A stretch of 24,484 nt of DNA, taken from assembly GCA_037447655.1 (NCBI GenBank), contig JBBHKE010003170.1:5851-30334 (forward strand). Direction: 5' to 3'. A program made the translations under genes and the position numbers. The DNA comes from Zygnema cylindricum (lineage: Eukaryota; Streptophyta; Zygnematophyceae; Zygnematales; Zygnemataceae). Below the pieces are notes generated by a model that searched no databases, was not told where the DNA came from, and saw only the letters and a program-made list of their open reading frames with translations. Shown one piece after another: positions 1 to 12,984 of the stretch; position 1 is the first letter of the stretch, and each line of letters starts with the position of its first letter.

Positions 1-84
1 TATTGTGTTTAACAATCGCTATTGTTCTTAACAATGTATTTAATGTGTTTAACAATCGCTATTGTTAGGTAACAATTATTGTTA
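1..84. repeat. Divergent monomer variant at the left edge of the array
   Basis: The first two units (5-44 and 45-84) keep the 40-bp period but have a different core, GTTTAACAATCGCTATTGTT. Here the dyad is AACAAT-CGCT-ATTGTT instead of TAACAA-TTC-TTGTTA. Canonical units start at about 70. This suggests a different monomer subfamily lies to the left of the window. Confidence 0.75.
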
Positions 85-1680
85 TCGCTAACAATTTGTG
101 TAATTTATGTAACAATTCTTGTTATCGCTAACAATTTGTGTTATTTAGGCAACAATTCTTGTTATCGCTAAATGTTTTTGTAATTTCGGTAACAATTCTT
201 GTTAATGGTAACAATTTGTGTAATTTAGGTGACAATTCTTGTTATCGCTAACTGATTGTGTAATTTAGGCAATTATTCTTGTTATTGCTTACAATTTGTG
301 TAATTTAGGCAACAATTCTTGTTATCGCTAAGTGTTTTTGTAATTTATGTAACAATTCTTGTTAATGCTAACAATTTTTTGTAATTTTGGTTACAATTCT
401 TGTTATAGCTTACAGTTTGTGTAATTTAGGTAACAATTCTTGTTATCGCTAGCTGTTTCTGTAATTTAGGTAACAATTCTTGTTATCGCTAATAGTTTGT
501 GTAATCTAGGTAACAATTTTTGTTATCGCTAACTGTTTGTGTAATTTAGGTAACAATTCTTGTTAACGCTAACAATTTGTGTAATTCAAGTTACAATTGT
601 TGTTATAGCTAGCAGTTTGTGTAATTTAGGTGAAAAATCTTGTTATTGCTAACTGATTGTGTAATTTAGGTAACAATTCTTGTTATCGCTAACAATTTGT
701 GTAATTTATCTAACAATTCTTGTTATCGCTAACAATTTGTGTTATTTAGGCAACAATTCTTGTTATTGCTAACTGTTTTTGTAATTTCGGTGACAATTCT
801 TGTTAATGCTAACAATTTGTGTAATTTAGGTTACAATTCTTTTTATCGCTAACTGTTTGGGTAATTTAAGCAACAATTCTTATTATCGCTAACAATTTGT
901 GTAATTTATGCAACAATTCATGTTATCGTTAACTATTTTTGTAATTTAGGGAACAATTCTTGTTAATGCTAACAATTTGTTTAATTTAGGTGAAAATTCT
1001 TGTTATCGCTAACAATTTGTGTAATTTAGGCAACAATTCTTGTTATTGTAACTGTTTTTGTAATTTAGGTTACAATTCTTGTTATCGCTAACAGTTTGTG
1101 TAACTTAAGCAACAATTCTTGTTATCGCTAATTGTTTTTGTAATTTAGGTAAAAATTCTTGTTAATGCTAACAATTTCTGAAATTTTGGCTACAATTATT
1201 GTTATCGCTTACAATTTGTGTAATTTAGGTAACAATTCTTGTTATCGCTAGCTGTTTTTGTAATTTAGGTAACAATTCTTGTTATTGCTAACTGTTTCTG
1301 TAATTTAGGTAATAATTCTTGTTATTGCTAACTGTTTCTGTAATTTAGGTAACAAATCTTGTTATCGCTAACGGTTTGTGTAATTTAGGTAACAATTCTT
1401 GTTATCGCTAACTGTTTGTGTAATTTAGGTAACAATTCTTGTTAACGCTAACAATTTGTGTAATTCAGGTTACAATTGTTGTTATAGCTAGCAGTTTGTG
1501 TAATTTAGGTGACAATTCTTGTTATTGCTAACTGATTGTGTAATTTAGGTAACAATTCTTGTTATCGCTAACAATTTGTGTAATTTATGTAACAATTCTT
1601 GTTATCGCTAACAATTTGTGTTATTTAGGCAACAATTCTTGATATCGCTAAATGTTTTTGTAATTTAGGTAACAATTCTT

Positions 1681-2101
1681 GTTAATGCTAACAATTTGTG
1701 TAATTTAGGTTACAATTCTTGTTATCGCTAACAGTTTGTGTAACTTAAGCAACAATTCTTGTTATCGCTAATTGTTTTTGTAACTTAGGTTAAAATTCTT
1801 GTTAATGCTAACAATTTCTGTAATTTTGGTTATAATTCTTGTTATCACTAACGCTTTGTGTAATTTTAGCAACAATTCTTGTTATCGCTAGCTGTTTTTG
1901 TAATTTAGGTATCAATTCCTGTTAATGCTAACAATTTTTGTAATTTTGGTTACAATTCTTGTTATCGCTTACAATTTCTGTAATTTAGGTTACAATTCTT
2001 TTTATCGCTAGCTGTTTTTGTAATTTAGGTAACATTTCTTGTTATCGCTAATAGTTTGTGTAATCTAGGTAACAATACTTGTTATCCCTAACTGTTTATG
2101 T
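1681..2101. repeat. Higher-order block, copy A
   Basis: About 420 bp of consecutive monomers share rare variants in the same order with 2602-3024. Examples are a TAACTTAAGC unit, TAACTTAGGTTAAAA, TTATCACTAACGC, TAATTTTAGC, TAATCTAGG and TTATCCC. The offset is 921-923 bp, about 23 monomers. Shared rare variants in order show a block duplication, as expected from unequal exchange. Confidence 0.85.
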
Positions 2102-2601
2102 AATTTAGGTAACAATTCTTGTTAATGCTAACAATTTGTTTAATTTAGGTTACAATTTTTGTTATCGCTAAAAGTTTGTGTAATTAAGGTAATAATTTTT
2201 GTTATCGTTAACTGTTTGTGTAATTTAGGTAACAATAACTGTAATCGCTAGCCAATTGTGAAATTTAGGTGAAAATTCTTCTTATCGCTAACTATTTTTA
2301 TAATTTAGGTAACAATTTTTGTTAATGCTAACAATTTGTGTAATTTAGGTTACAATTCTTGTTATCGCTAACTGTTTGGGTAATTTAAGTAACAATTCTT
2401 ATTATCGCTAACAATTTGTGTAATTTATGCAACAATACTTGTTATCGTTAACTGTTTTTGTAATTTAGGTAACAATTCTTGTTAATGCTAATAATTTGTT
2501 TAATTTAGGTAAAAAATTCTTGTTATCGCTAACAATTTGTGTAATTTAGGCAACAATTCTTGTTATCGCTAACTGTTTTTGTAATTTAGGTGACAATTCT
2601 T

Positions 2602-3024
2602 GTTAATGCTAACAATTTGTGTAATTTAGGTTACAATTCTTGTTATCGCTAACAGTTTGTGTAACTTAAGCAACAATTCTTGTTATCGCTAATTGTTTTT
2701 TGTAACTTAGGTTAAAATTCTTGTTAATGCTAACAATTTCTGTAATTTTGGTTATAATTCTTGTTATCACTAACGCTTTGTGTAATTTTAGCAACAATTC
2801 TTGTTATCGCTAGCTGTTTTTGTAAATTTAGGTAACAATTCTTGTTAATGCTAACAATTTTTGTACTTTTGGTTACAATTCTTGTTATCGCTTACAATTT
2901 GTGTAATTTAGGTAACAATTCTTGTTATCGCTAGCTGTTTTTGTAATTTAGGTAACAATTCTTGTTATCGCTAATAGTTTGTGTAATCTAGGTAACAATT
3001 CTTGTTATCCCTAACTGTTTGTGT
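2602..3024. repeat. Higher-order block, copy B
   Basis: This is the second copy of the block at 1681-2101, with two extra single-base insertions (near 2700 and 2825). The ~250 bp just before it (about 2350-2600) instead match 830-1060, including a GGGTAATTTAAG unit at both places. The array is therefore a mosaic of duplications with different offsets. Confidence 0.8.
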
Positions 3025-6000
3025 AATTTAGGTAACAATACTTCTTATCGCTAACAATTTGTGTAATTTAGGTAACAATTCTTGTTAATGCTAACAATTT
3101 GTGTAATTTAGGTTATAATTCTTGTTATCGCTAACTGTTTGTGTAATTTTAGCAACAATTCTTGTTATCGCTAACTGTTTTGTGTAATTAAGGTAACAAT
3201 TCTTGTTATCGCTAACTGTTTGTGTAATTTAGGTAACAATTTTTATAATCGCTAACAGTTTGTGTAATTAAGGTAACAATACTTATTATCGCTAATAGTT
3301 TATGTAATTTAGGTTACAATTGTTGTTATCGCTAATTGTTTGTGTAATTTAGGTGACAATTCTTGTTATTGCTAACTGTTTGTGTAATTTAAGTAACAAT
3401 TCTTGTTATCGCTAGCAATTTGTGTAACTTAGGTAACAATTATTGTTATCGCTAATAGATTGTGTAATCTAGGTAACAATTTTTGTTATCGCTAACTGTT
3501 TTGTAATTTAGGTGACAATACTTGTTATCGCTAACAGTATGTGTAATTTAGGTAACAATTCTTGTTATCGCTAACTCTTTTTGTAATTTAGGTTACAATT
3601 TTTGTTATCGCTAACAGTTTTTGTATTTAAGGTAACAATTCTTGTTATCGCTAACTCCTTGTGTAATATAGGTAACAATTATTTTAATCGATAACTAATT
3701 GTGAAATTTAGGTTTAAATTCTTGTTATCGCTAACTGTTTTTGTAATTTAGGTAACAATTTTTGTTATCGCTAACTGTTTGTGTAATTTAGGTAACAATT
3801 CTTCTTATCGCTAACTGTTTTGTGTAATTTATGTAAAAATTCTTATTACCGCTAACTATTTTTATAATTTAGGTAAAAGTTCTTTTTATCGTTAATTATT
3901 TGTTAATATAGGAAACAATTTTTGTTATCGCTAACTGTTTTTGTAATTTAGGTAAAAATACTTGTTATCGCAAACTGTTTGTGTAATTTAGGTAACAAAT
4001 CTTGTTAATGTAACAATTTGTGTAATTTAGGTTATAATTCTTGTTATCGCTAACAGTTTGTCTAATTTAGGTAACAATTCTTGTTATCGCTAACTGTTTG
4101 TGTTATTTAGGTAACAATTCTTGTTATCGCTAACAATTTGTGTAATTTAGGTAACTATTATTTTTATCGCTAACAATTTTTGTAATTTAGGTAACAATTA
4201 TCGTTATCGCAAACTGTTTGTGTAATTTAGGTAACAAATCTTGTTAATGTTATCAATTTGTGTAACTTAGGTTACAATTCTTGTTATCGCTAACGGTTTG
4301 TGTAATTTAGGTTACAATTGTTGTTATCGCTAACTGTTTGTGTAATTTATGTATTAATTCTTGTTATTGCTAACTGTTTTTGTAATTTAGGTGACAAATT
4401 TGTTATCGGTAACTGTTTCTGTAATTTAGGTAACAATTATTTTTTATCGCTAAATGTTTGTGTAATTTAGGTAACAATTCTTGTTATTGCTAACTCTTTG
4501 TGTAATCTAGGTAACAATTTTTGTTATCGCAACAATTTGTGTAATTTAGGTCACACTTTCTGTTATTGCTAATTATATGTGTAATTTAGGTAACAATTCT
4601 TGTTATCGCTAACAATTTGTGTAATTTAGGTAACAATTTTTGTTATCGCTAACTGTTTGTGTAATTTAGGTAACAATTCTTGTTATTGCTAATTGATTTT
4701 GTAATTTAGGTAACAATTCTTGTTAATGCTAACTGTTTGTGTAATTTAGGTGACAATTCTTGTCATCGCTAACTGTTTGTGTAATTTAGGTAACAATTCT
4801 CGTTATCGCTAACTGTTTGTGTAATTTAGGTATTAATTCTTGTTATCGCTAACTGTTTGTGTAATTTAGGTATTAATTCTTGTTATTGCTAACTGTTTTT
4901 GTAATTTAGGTAACAATTTTGTTTATTGCTAACTCTTTGTGTAATTTGGGTTACAATTCTTGTTTTCGCTAATTGTTTGTGTAATTTAGGTAACAATTTT
5001 TGTTATCGCTAACAATTTGTGTAATTTAGGTAACAATTCTTGTTATCGCTAACTGTTTGTGTAATCTAGGTAACAATTCCTGTTATCCCTAACAGTTTCA
5101 GTAATTTAGGTAACAATTCTTGTTATCGCTAACAATTTGTGTAATTTAGGCTACAAATCTTATTATCGCAAACTGTTTTTGTAATTAGGTAACAATTCTT
5201 GTTAATGCTAACAATTTGTGTAGCTTAGGCTACAATACTTGTAATCCCTAACTGTTTGTGTAATTTAGCCAACAATTCTTGTTATCGCTGACTCTTTGTG
5301 TAATTTAAGTAACAATTCTTGTTATCGCTAACAATTTGTGTAATTTAGGAAACAATTTTTGTTATCGCTAACTATTTTTGTAATTTAGGTAACAATACTC
5401 GTTATTGCTAATAGTTTGTGTAATTTAGGTAACAATTCTTGTTATTGCTAACTGTTTTTGTAATTTAGGTAACAATTTTTGTTAATGCTCACAATTTGTG
5501 TAAGTCAGGTTACAATTGTTGTTATCACTAAATGTTTGTGTAATTTAAGCAACAATTCTTGTTATCGCTAACTGTTTTTGTAATTTAGGTAACAATTGTT
5601 GTTATCGCTAATAGATTGTGTAATCTAGGTTACAATTCTTTTAATCGCTAACAGTTTTTGTAATTTAGGTTATAATTCTTGTAATCGCTAACTATTTTTG
5701 TTATTTAGGTAACAATTCTTGTTATCGCTAAAAGTTTTTGTAATTTAGGAAACAATTCTTTTTATCTCTAACAGTTTGTTGTAATTTAGGTAATAATTCT
5801 TGTTATCCCTAACAATTTGTGTGATTTAGGTTATAATTCTTGTTATCGCTAACTGTTTTTGTAATTCAGGTAACAATTCTTGTTATCGCTAACTTTTTGT
5901 GTAATTTAGGTATAATTCTTGTTATCGCTAATTGTTTGTGTAAGTCAGGTTACAATTTTTGTTATCGCTAACTGTTTTTGTAATTTAGGTAACAATTCTT

Positions 6001-9000
6001 GTTATCGCTAACTATTTGTGTAATCTAGGTAACAATTCGTGTTATCCTAACAGTTTCAGTAATTTAGGTAACAATACTCGTTAATGCTAACAATTTGTGT
6101 AATTTAGGTTACAATTCTTGTAATCGCTAACTGTTTGTGTAATTTAGGTAACAATTCTTGTTAATGCTAAAAATTTGCGTAATTCAGGTTACAATTGTTG
6201 TTATAGCTAGCAGTTTATGTAAGTTAGGTAACAATTCTTGTTATCGCTTACAATTTGTGTGACTTTGGTTACAATTCTTGTTAACGCTTACAGTTTGTGT
6301 AATTAAGGTAACAATTCTTATTATCGCTAACAATTTGTGTAATTTAGGTAACAATTGTTGTTATCGCTAACTGTTTTTGTAATTTAGGTAACAATTCTTG
6401 TTAATGCTAACAATTTGTGTGACTTTTGGTTACAATTCTTGTTAACGCTTACAGTTTGTGAAATTTAGGTAACAATTGTTTTTATCGTTAGCTTTTTTTG
6501 TAATTTAGGTAACAATTCTTTTTTTCGCTAATAGTTTGTGTAATCTAGGTAACATTTCTTTGTTATCGCTAACTATTTTTGTAATTTAGGTAACAATACT
6601 CGTTATCACTAAATGTTGTGTAATTTAGGTAACAATTCTTGTTATCGCTAACTGATTGTGTAATTTAGGTAACAATTCTTGTTATCGCTAACAATTTGTG
6701 TAATTTGGGCAACAATTTTTGTCATCGCTAACTGTTTTTGTAATTTAGGTAACAATTCTTGTTAATGCTTACAATTTGTGTGACTTTATCGCTTACTATT
6801 TTTGTAATTTAGGTAACAATTCTTGTTATCGCTAACTGTTTGTGTAATTTAGGTAACAATTCTTGTTATCGCTAACTGTTTTTGTAATTTAGGTAACAAT
6901 TCTTGTTATCGCTAACAGTTTGTGTAATTTAGGTGTTAATTATTTTTATCGCTTACTGTTTGTGTAATTCAGGTAACAATTCTTGTAATCGCTAACTTTT
7001 TGTGTAATTTAGGTGTTAATTATTTTTATCGCTAACTGTTTGTGTAATTTAGGTAACAATTCTTGTTATCGCTAACTATTTTTTTAATTTGATTAACAAT
7101 TCTTGTTAATGCTAACAATTTGTGTAAATAGGTTACAAATCTTGTTATCGCTAACAGTTTGTGTAATTTAGGTAACAATTCTTGTTATCGCTAACTATTT
7201 GTGTAATTTAGGTAAAAATTCTTGTTATCGCTAACTAATTTTGCAATTTAAGTATAAATTCTTTTTAATGCTATCAATTTGTGTAATTTAGGTTACAATT
7301 CTTTTTAATGCTAACAGTTTGTGTAATTTAGGTAACAATTCTTGTAATCGTTAACTGTTTCTGTAATTTAGGTTACAATTCATTTTATCGCTAACAATTT
7401 GTGTAATTTAGGTACAATTCTTGTTATCCCTAAATGTTTTTGTAATTTAGGTAACAATTTTTGTTAGCGCTAAAAGTTTTTGTAATTTAGGAAACAATTA
7501 TTTTTATCGCTAACATTATTTGTAATTTAGGTAACAATTCTTGTTATTGCTACCAATTTGTGTGATTTAGGTTACAATTCTTGTTATCGCTAACAGTTTT
7601 TGTAATTTAGGTATCAATTCTTGTTATCGCTAACTGTTTTTATAATTCAGGTAACAATTCGTGTTATCGCTAACTGTTTGTGTAATTTAGGTAACAATTC
7701 TTGTTATCGCTAATTGTTTGTGTAATTTAGGTAACAATTTTTGTTATCGCTAACTTTTTGTGTAATTTAGGTAACATTTCTTATTATCGCTAACAATTTG
7801 TGTAATTTACGTAACAATTCTTGTTTATGCTAACAATTTGTGTAATTTAGGTTAGAATTCTTGTTATCGCTAAAAGATTGTGTAATTTAGGTAACAATTT
7901 TTGTAATCGCTAACCGTGTGTGTAATTTAAATAAAAATTCTTGTTATCGCTAACAATTTGTGTAATTTAGGTAACAATTCTTTTTATCACTAACAATTTT
8001 TGTAATTTAGGTAACAATTATTGTTATTGCTAATACTTTGTGTAATTTAGGAACGAATTATTGTTAATGCTAACAATTTGTGTAATTAAGATTACAATTC
8101 TTGTTATCGCTAATAGTTTGTGTAATTCAGGTAACAATTCTTGTTATCGCTAAAGAATTGTGTAATTTAGGTCACAATTCTTGTTATCGCTAACTGTTTG
8201 TGTAATTTCGGTAACAATTCTTGTTATCGCTAACTGTTTCTGTAATTTAGGTAACAATTCTTGTAATCGCTAACTGTTTGTGTAGTTTACGTAACAATTT
8301 TTGTTTATGCTAACAGTTTGTGTAATTTAGGCTAGAATTCTTGTTATCGCTAAAAGTTTGTGAAATTTAGGTAATAATTCCTATTAAACCTAACATCTTG
8401 TGTAATTTAGGTGACAATTTTTGTTATCGCTAACAATTTGTGTAATTTAAATAACAATTCTTGTTATCGCTAACAATTTGTGTAATCTAGGTAACAATTT
8501 ATTTTATCACTAACAATTTTTGTAATTTAGGTAACAATTATTGTTATTGCTAACACTTTGTGTAATTTAGGTAACAATTTTTGTTATCGCTAAATGTTAG
8601 TTTAATTTAGGTAACAATTATTGTTATCGCTAACAGTTTTTGTAATTTAGGAACCAATTATTGTTAATGCTAACAATTTGTGTAATTAAGGTTACAATTC
8701 TTGTTATTGCTAACAATTTGTGTAATTTAGGTAATAATTCATGTTATCGCTAAGGGTTTGTGTAATTTATGTAACAATTCTTGTTATCGCTAACTGTTTG
8801 TGTAATTTAGGTAACAATTCTTGTTATCGCTAGTTGTTTGTGTAATTTAGGTAACAATTCTTGTAATCGCTTACTGTTTTTGTAATTTAGGTTACACTTC
8901 TTTTTATCGCTAACTGTTTGTGTAATTTAGGTAACAGTTCGTATTATCGCTAACTATTTTGTAATTTAGGTAACAATTCTTGATATCGCTAAAAGTTTTT

Positions 9001-11760
9001 GTAATTAGGAAATAATTCTTTTTATCACTAACAATTTTTGTAATTTAGGTAACAATTCTTGTTATCGCTAACAATTTGAGTGATTTAGGTTACAATTCTT
9101 GTAATTGCTTACAGTTTTTGTAATTTAGGTAATAATTCTTGTTATCGCTTACTGTTTGTGTAATTTAGGTAACAATTCTTGTTATCGCTAATTGTTTGTG
9201 TAATTTAGGTAACAATTATTGTTATCGCTAACAATTTGTGTAATTTACGTAAGAATTTTTGTTAATGCTAACAATTTGTTTAATTTAGGTTTCAGGTAAC
9301 AATTCTTGTTATCGCTAACTATCTGTGTAGTTTAGGTAACAATTCTTGTTATCGCTAACTATTTTTGTAATTTAGGTAACAATTCTTGATATCGCTAACT
9401 GTTAGTGTAATTTAGGTAACAATTCTTGTTAATGCTAACAATTTGTGTAATTTAGGTTACAATTCTTGTTATCGCTAACAGTTTGTGTAATTTAGGTAAC
9501 AATTCTTGTTATCGCTAACTGCTTGTGTAATTTAGGTAACAATTCTTGTTATCGCTAACTGTTTGTGTAATTTACGTAACAATTTTTGTTATCACTAACT
9601 ATTTGTGTAATTCAGGTAACAATTCTTGTTATCGCTAACTGTTTGTGTAATTTAGATAACAATTCTTGTTATCGCTAACTGTTTTTGTAATTCAGGTAAC
9701 AATTCTTGTTATCGCTAACTATTTTTGTAATTTAGGTAACAATTCTTGTTAATGCTAACAATTTAAGTAATTTAGATTACAATTATTGTTATCGCTTACA
9801 GTTTGTGTAATTTAGGTAACAATTCTTGTTATCACTTACTATTTTTGTAATTTAGGTAACAATTCTTGTTATCGCTAACTATTTGTGTAATTTAGGTAAC
9901 AATTATTGTTATCACTAACTGTTTTTGTAATTTAGATAAAAATTGTTGTTATCGCTAAAAATTTGTGTAATTTAGTTAACAATTCTTGTTATTGCTAGCT
10001 GTTTGTGTAATTTAGGTAACAATTCATGTTATCGCTAAGAGTTTGTGTAATTCATGTAATAATTCTTGTTATCGCTAACTATTTGTGTAATTTAGGTAAC
10101 AATTCTTGTTTTCGCTTACTATTTTTGTAATTTAGATAACAATTGTTGTTATCGCTAAAAATTTGTGTAATTTAGTTAACAATTCTAGTTATCGCTAACT
10201 GTTTATGTAATTTAGGTAAGAATTCTTGTCATCGCTAACAGTTTGTGTAATTTAGGTAACAATTTTTGTTATCGCTAACAGTTTGTGTAATATAAGTAAC
10301 AATTCTTGTTATCGCTAACTGTTTGTGTAATTTAGGTAGCAATTCTTGTTGTCGCTAACTGTTTCTGTAATTTAGGTAACAATTTATGTTTTCGCTAACT
10401 ATTTGTGTAATTTAGGTATTAATTTTTGTCATCGCTAACAGTTTGTGTAATTTAGGTAAAAATTCTTGTTATCGCTAACTGTTTGTGTAATTTAGGTCAC
10501 AATTATTGTTATCGCTAACTGTTTGTGTAATTTACGTAACAATTTTTGTTATCACTAACTATTTGTGTAATTCAGATAAAAATTCTTATTATCGCTAACT
10601 GTTTGTGTAATTTAGATAACAATTCTTGTTATCGCTAACTATTTTTGTAATTCAGGTAACAATTCTTGTTATCGCTAACTATTTTTGTAATTTAGGTAAC
10701 AATTCTTGTTAATGCTAACAATTTAAGTAATTTAGATTTCAATTATTGTTATCGTTAACAGTTTGTGTAATTTAGGTAACAATTTTTATTATCGCTAACT
10801 GTTTGTGTAATTTAGGTAACAATTTTTGTTATCGCTAACTGTTTTTATAATTTACGTAACAATGATTATTATCGCTAACTATAATTCTTTTTATGGCTAA
10901 CAATTTTTGTAATTTATGTAACAATTATTGTTATCGCTAACTGTTTGTGTAATTTAGGTTACAATTCTTGTTATCGCTAACATTTTGTGTAATTTAGGTA
11001 ACAATTCTTGTTATCGCTAACTGTTTGTGTAATTTAGGTAACAATTTTTGTTATCGCTAACTGTTTGTGTAATTTACCTAACAATTATTGTTAACGCTAA
11101 CAATTTGTGTAATTTAGGTAACAATTTTTGTTATTGCTAAGTGTTTGTGTAGTTTAGGTAACAATTCATTTTATCGCTAACTGTTTGTGTAACTAAGGTA
11201 ACAATTCTTGTTATCGCTAACTGTTTTTGTAATTTACGTAACAATTCTTATTATCGCTAATAATTTGTGAAATTTAGGTTACAATTCTTGTTATCGCTAA
11301 CATTTTGTGTAATTTAGGTAACCATTTCTTGTTATTTCTTACTATTTGTGAAATTTAGGAAACAATTTTTGATATCGTTAATAATTTGTGTAATTTAGGT
11401 TACAATTCCTGTTATCGCTAATAGTTTGTGTAATAAAGGTTACAATTCTAGTTATCACTAACTGTTTGTGTAATTTTGTTAACATTTATTGTTATCGTTA
11501 ACAGTTTGTGTAATTTAGGTAATAATTCCTTTTAGCGCAAACAATTTGTGTAATATAGATAACAAATCTTGTTATCGCTAACAGTTTGTGTAATTTAGGT
11601 AACAATTCTCATTATCGCTAATAGTTTGTGAAATTTAGGTTACAATTTTTGTTATCGCTAACATTTTGTGTAATTTAGGTAACCATTTCTTGTTGTCGCT
11701 AACTATTTATGTAATTTTGGTAAGAATTTTTGTTATCGCTAACAGTTTGTGTAATTTAGG

Positions 11761-12000
11761 TAACAATTCTCATTATCGCTAATAATTTGTGAAATTTAGG
11801 TAACAATTCTTGTTAGCGCTAACAATTTGTGTAATTTAGGTAACAATTCTCATTATCGCTAATAATTTGTGAAATTTAGGTAACAATTCTTGTTAGCGCT
11901 AACAATTTGTGTAATTTAGGTAACAATTCTCATTATCGCTAATAATTTGTGAAATTTAGGTAACAATTCTTGTTAGCGCTAACAATTTGTGTAATTAGGT
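11761..12000. repeat. Three nearly identical 80-bp dimers
   Basis: Units 11761-11840 and 11841-11920 are identical by eye. Unit 11921-12000 differs by one missing base near its end. Each 80-bp unit is two monomers, one with CTCATTATCGCTAATAATTT and one with TTGTTAGCGCTAACAATTT. Other monomers in the array differ from each other at several positions, so this is the youngest visible amplification. Confidence 0.9.
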
Positions 12001-12768
12001 TACAATTCTTGTTAATGCTAACAGTTTGTGTCATTTAGATTAAAAATTTCCTATTATCGCTAACAGTTTGTGTAATTTAGGTACCAATTCTTCTTATCGC
12101 AAACTGTTTGTGAAATTTAGGTAACAATTCTTGTTATCGATAACAGTTTCTGTAATTTAGGTAACAATTTCTGTTATCGCTAACAGTTTGTGTAAGTTAG
12201 GTAACCATTCTTGTTAGCGCTAACAGTTTGTGTAAGTAAGGTAACAATTTTTATTATTGCCAGCTGTTTATGTAATTTAGGTAACCATTCTTGTTAGCGC
12301 TAACAGTTTGTGTAATTAAGGTGACATTTTTTGTTTTCGCTTACAATTTGTGGAATTTAGGTTATTATTCTTGTTATCGCTAATAGTTTGTGTAATTTAA
12401 GCATCAATTTTTGTTATGAATAAATGTTTGTGTAAGTTGGGTCACAATTTCTGTAATCGCTAATTGTTTGTGTAACTAAGGTAACAAATCTTGGTATCGC
12501 TAACTGATTGTGTCATTTATGTAACAATTCTTGTTATTATGCAGGTTGTGTAATTTAGGTAACCATTTCTTGTTATCCTTATTTGTTTGTGTAATTTAGG
12601 CACAAATCTTGTTATTGCTAACTGTTTGTGTAATTTAGGTAACAATTCTTGTTATCGATAACAGTTTGTTTAATTTAGGTAACAATTCTTGTTATCGCTA
12701 ACAGCTTGTGTAATTTAGGTAACAATTCTTGTTATGCTAATAATTTTTGTAATTTAGGTAACAATTAA

Positions 12769-12951
12769 GTAGTGATACAACACCCTCTTTTTTGTTCATC
12801 AGCCTGCACTCTTTCCTCCTTGTTGGGCCCTATCTTTGTCTGCGATCAATGCGACCAGTCTTGGCATCAATCGTGCATCCCCTCTTTTGGGGACTCACGT
12901 CCTCTACCCTTTGTCCCTTACATCTGTGGGAAATGCGAATTGGGCGGGTAA
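12769..12951 (+). pseudogene. PHD-type zinc-finger coding fragment
   Basis: An open frame of 60 codons without a Met runs from a stop at the end of the array to TAA at 12949-12951. It contains FCSSAC, then CDQCDQSWHQSC starting at 12841 (C-X2-C-X4-H-X2-C), then YICGKC and a stop five codons later. The last two clusters match the C-terminal half of a PHD finger, a C4HC3 zinc fold that usually reads histone tails. The first pair is C-X3-C, less typical. The region between the first pair and CDQC is short, so the fold may be incomplete. The frame has no start, and an AG at 12768-12769 could be a splice acceptor. It is either the last exon of a decayed host gene or the C-terminus of a transposon protein; a purine-rich stretch and TGTCAG follow about 30 bp later, as at the end of an LTR element. 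The function is inferred from the motif only. Confidence 0.5.
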
Positions 12952-12984
12952 TTATTCTTAGTCACGATTGACTTAGAGAGGGGG

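Larger units (their letters stand above)
1..12768. repeat. 40-bp tandem satellite array, about 319 copies
   Basis: The whole stretch is head-to-tail copies of one 40-bp unit. Its first half reads close to TAACAATTCTTGTTATCGCT. Its second half is close to AACTGTTTGTGTAATTTAGG, with AACAATTT and AACAGTTT as frequent alternatives. The consensus is about 30% GC. Each unit holds a dyad, TAACAA-TTC-TTGTTA. The two halves resemble each other over their first 15 bases, so the unit may descend from a roughly 20-bp repeat (inference). Single-base indels are rare and the register holds for 12.7 kb. Stops occur in all frames on both strands, so no protein is encoded. The array runs off the left edge of the window. 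I do not recognise it as a named satellite. A centromeric or heterochromatic role is possible but nothing here shows it. Confidence 0.98.

Noticed and set aside
1-12768. CRISPR-like array
   Set aside because: The 40-bp units follow each other without unique spacers, and all surrounding genes are eukaryotic retrotransposon remnants.
1-12768. Telomeric repeat, because TTTAGG occurs in nearly every unit
   Set aside because: The hexamer occurs once per 40 bp and never in tandem, so it is not a telomere or a telomere-derived tract.
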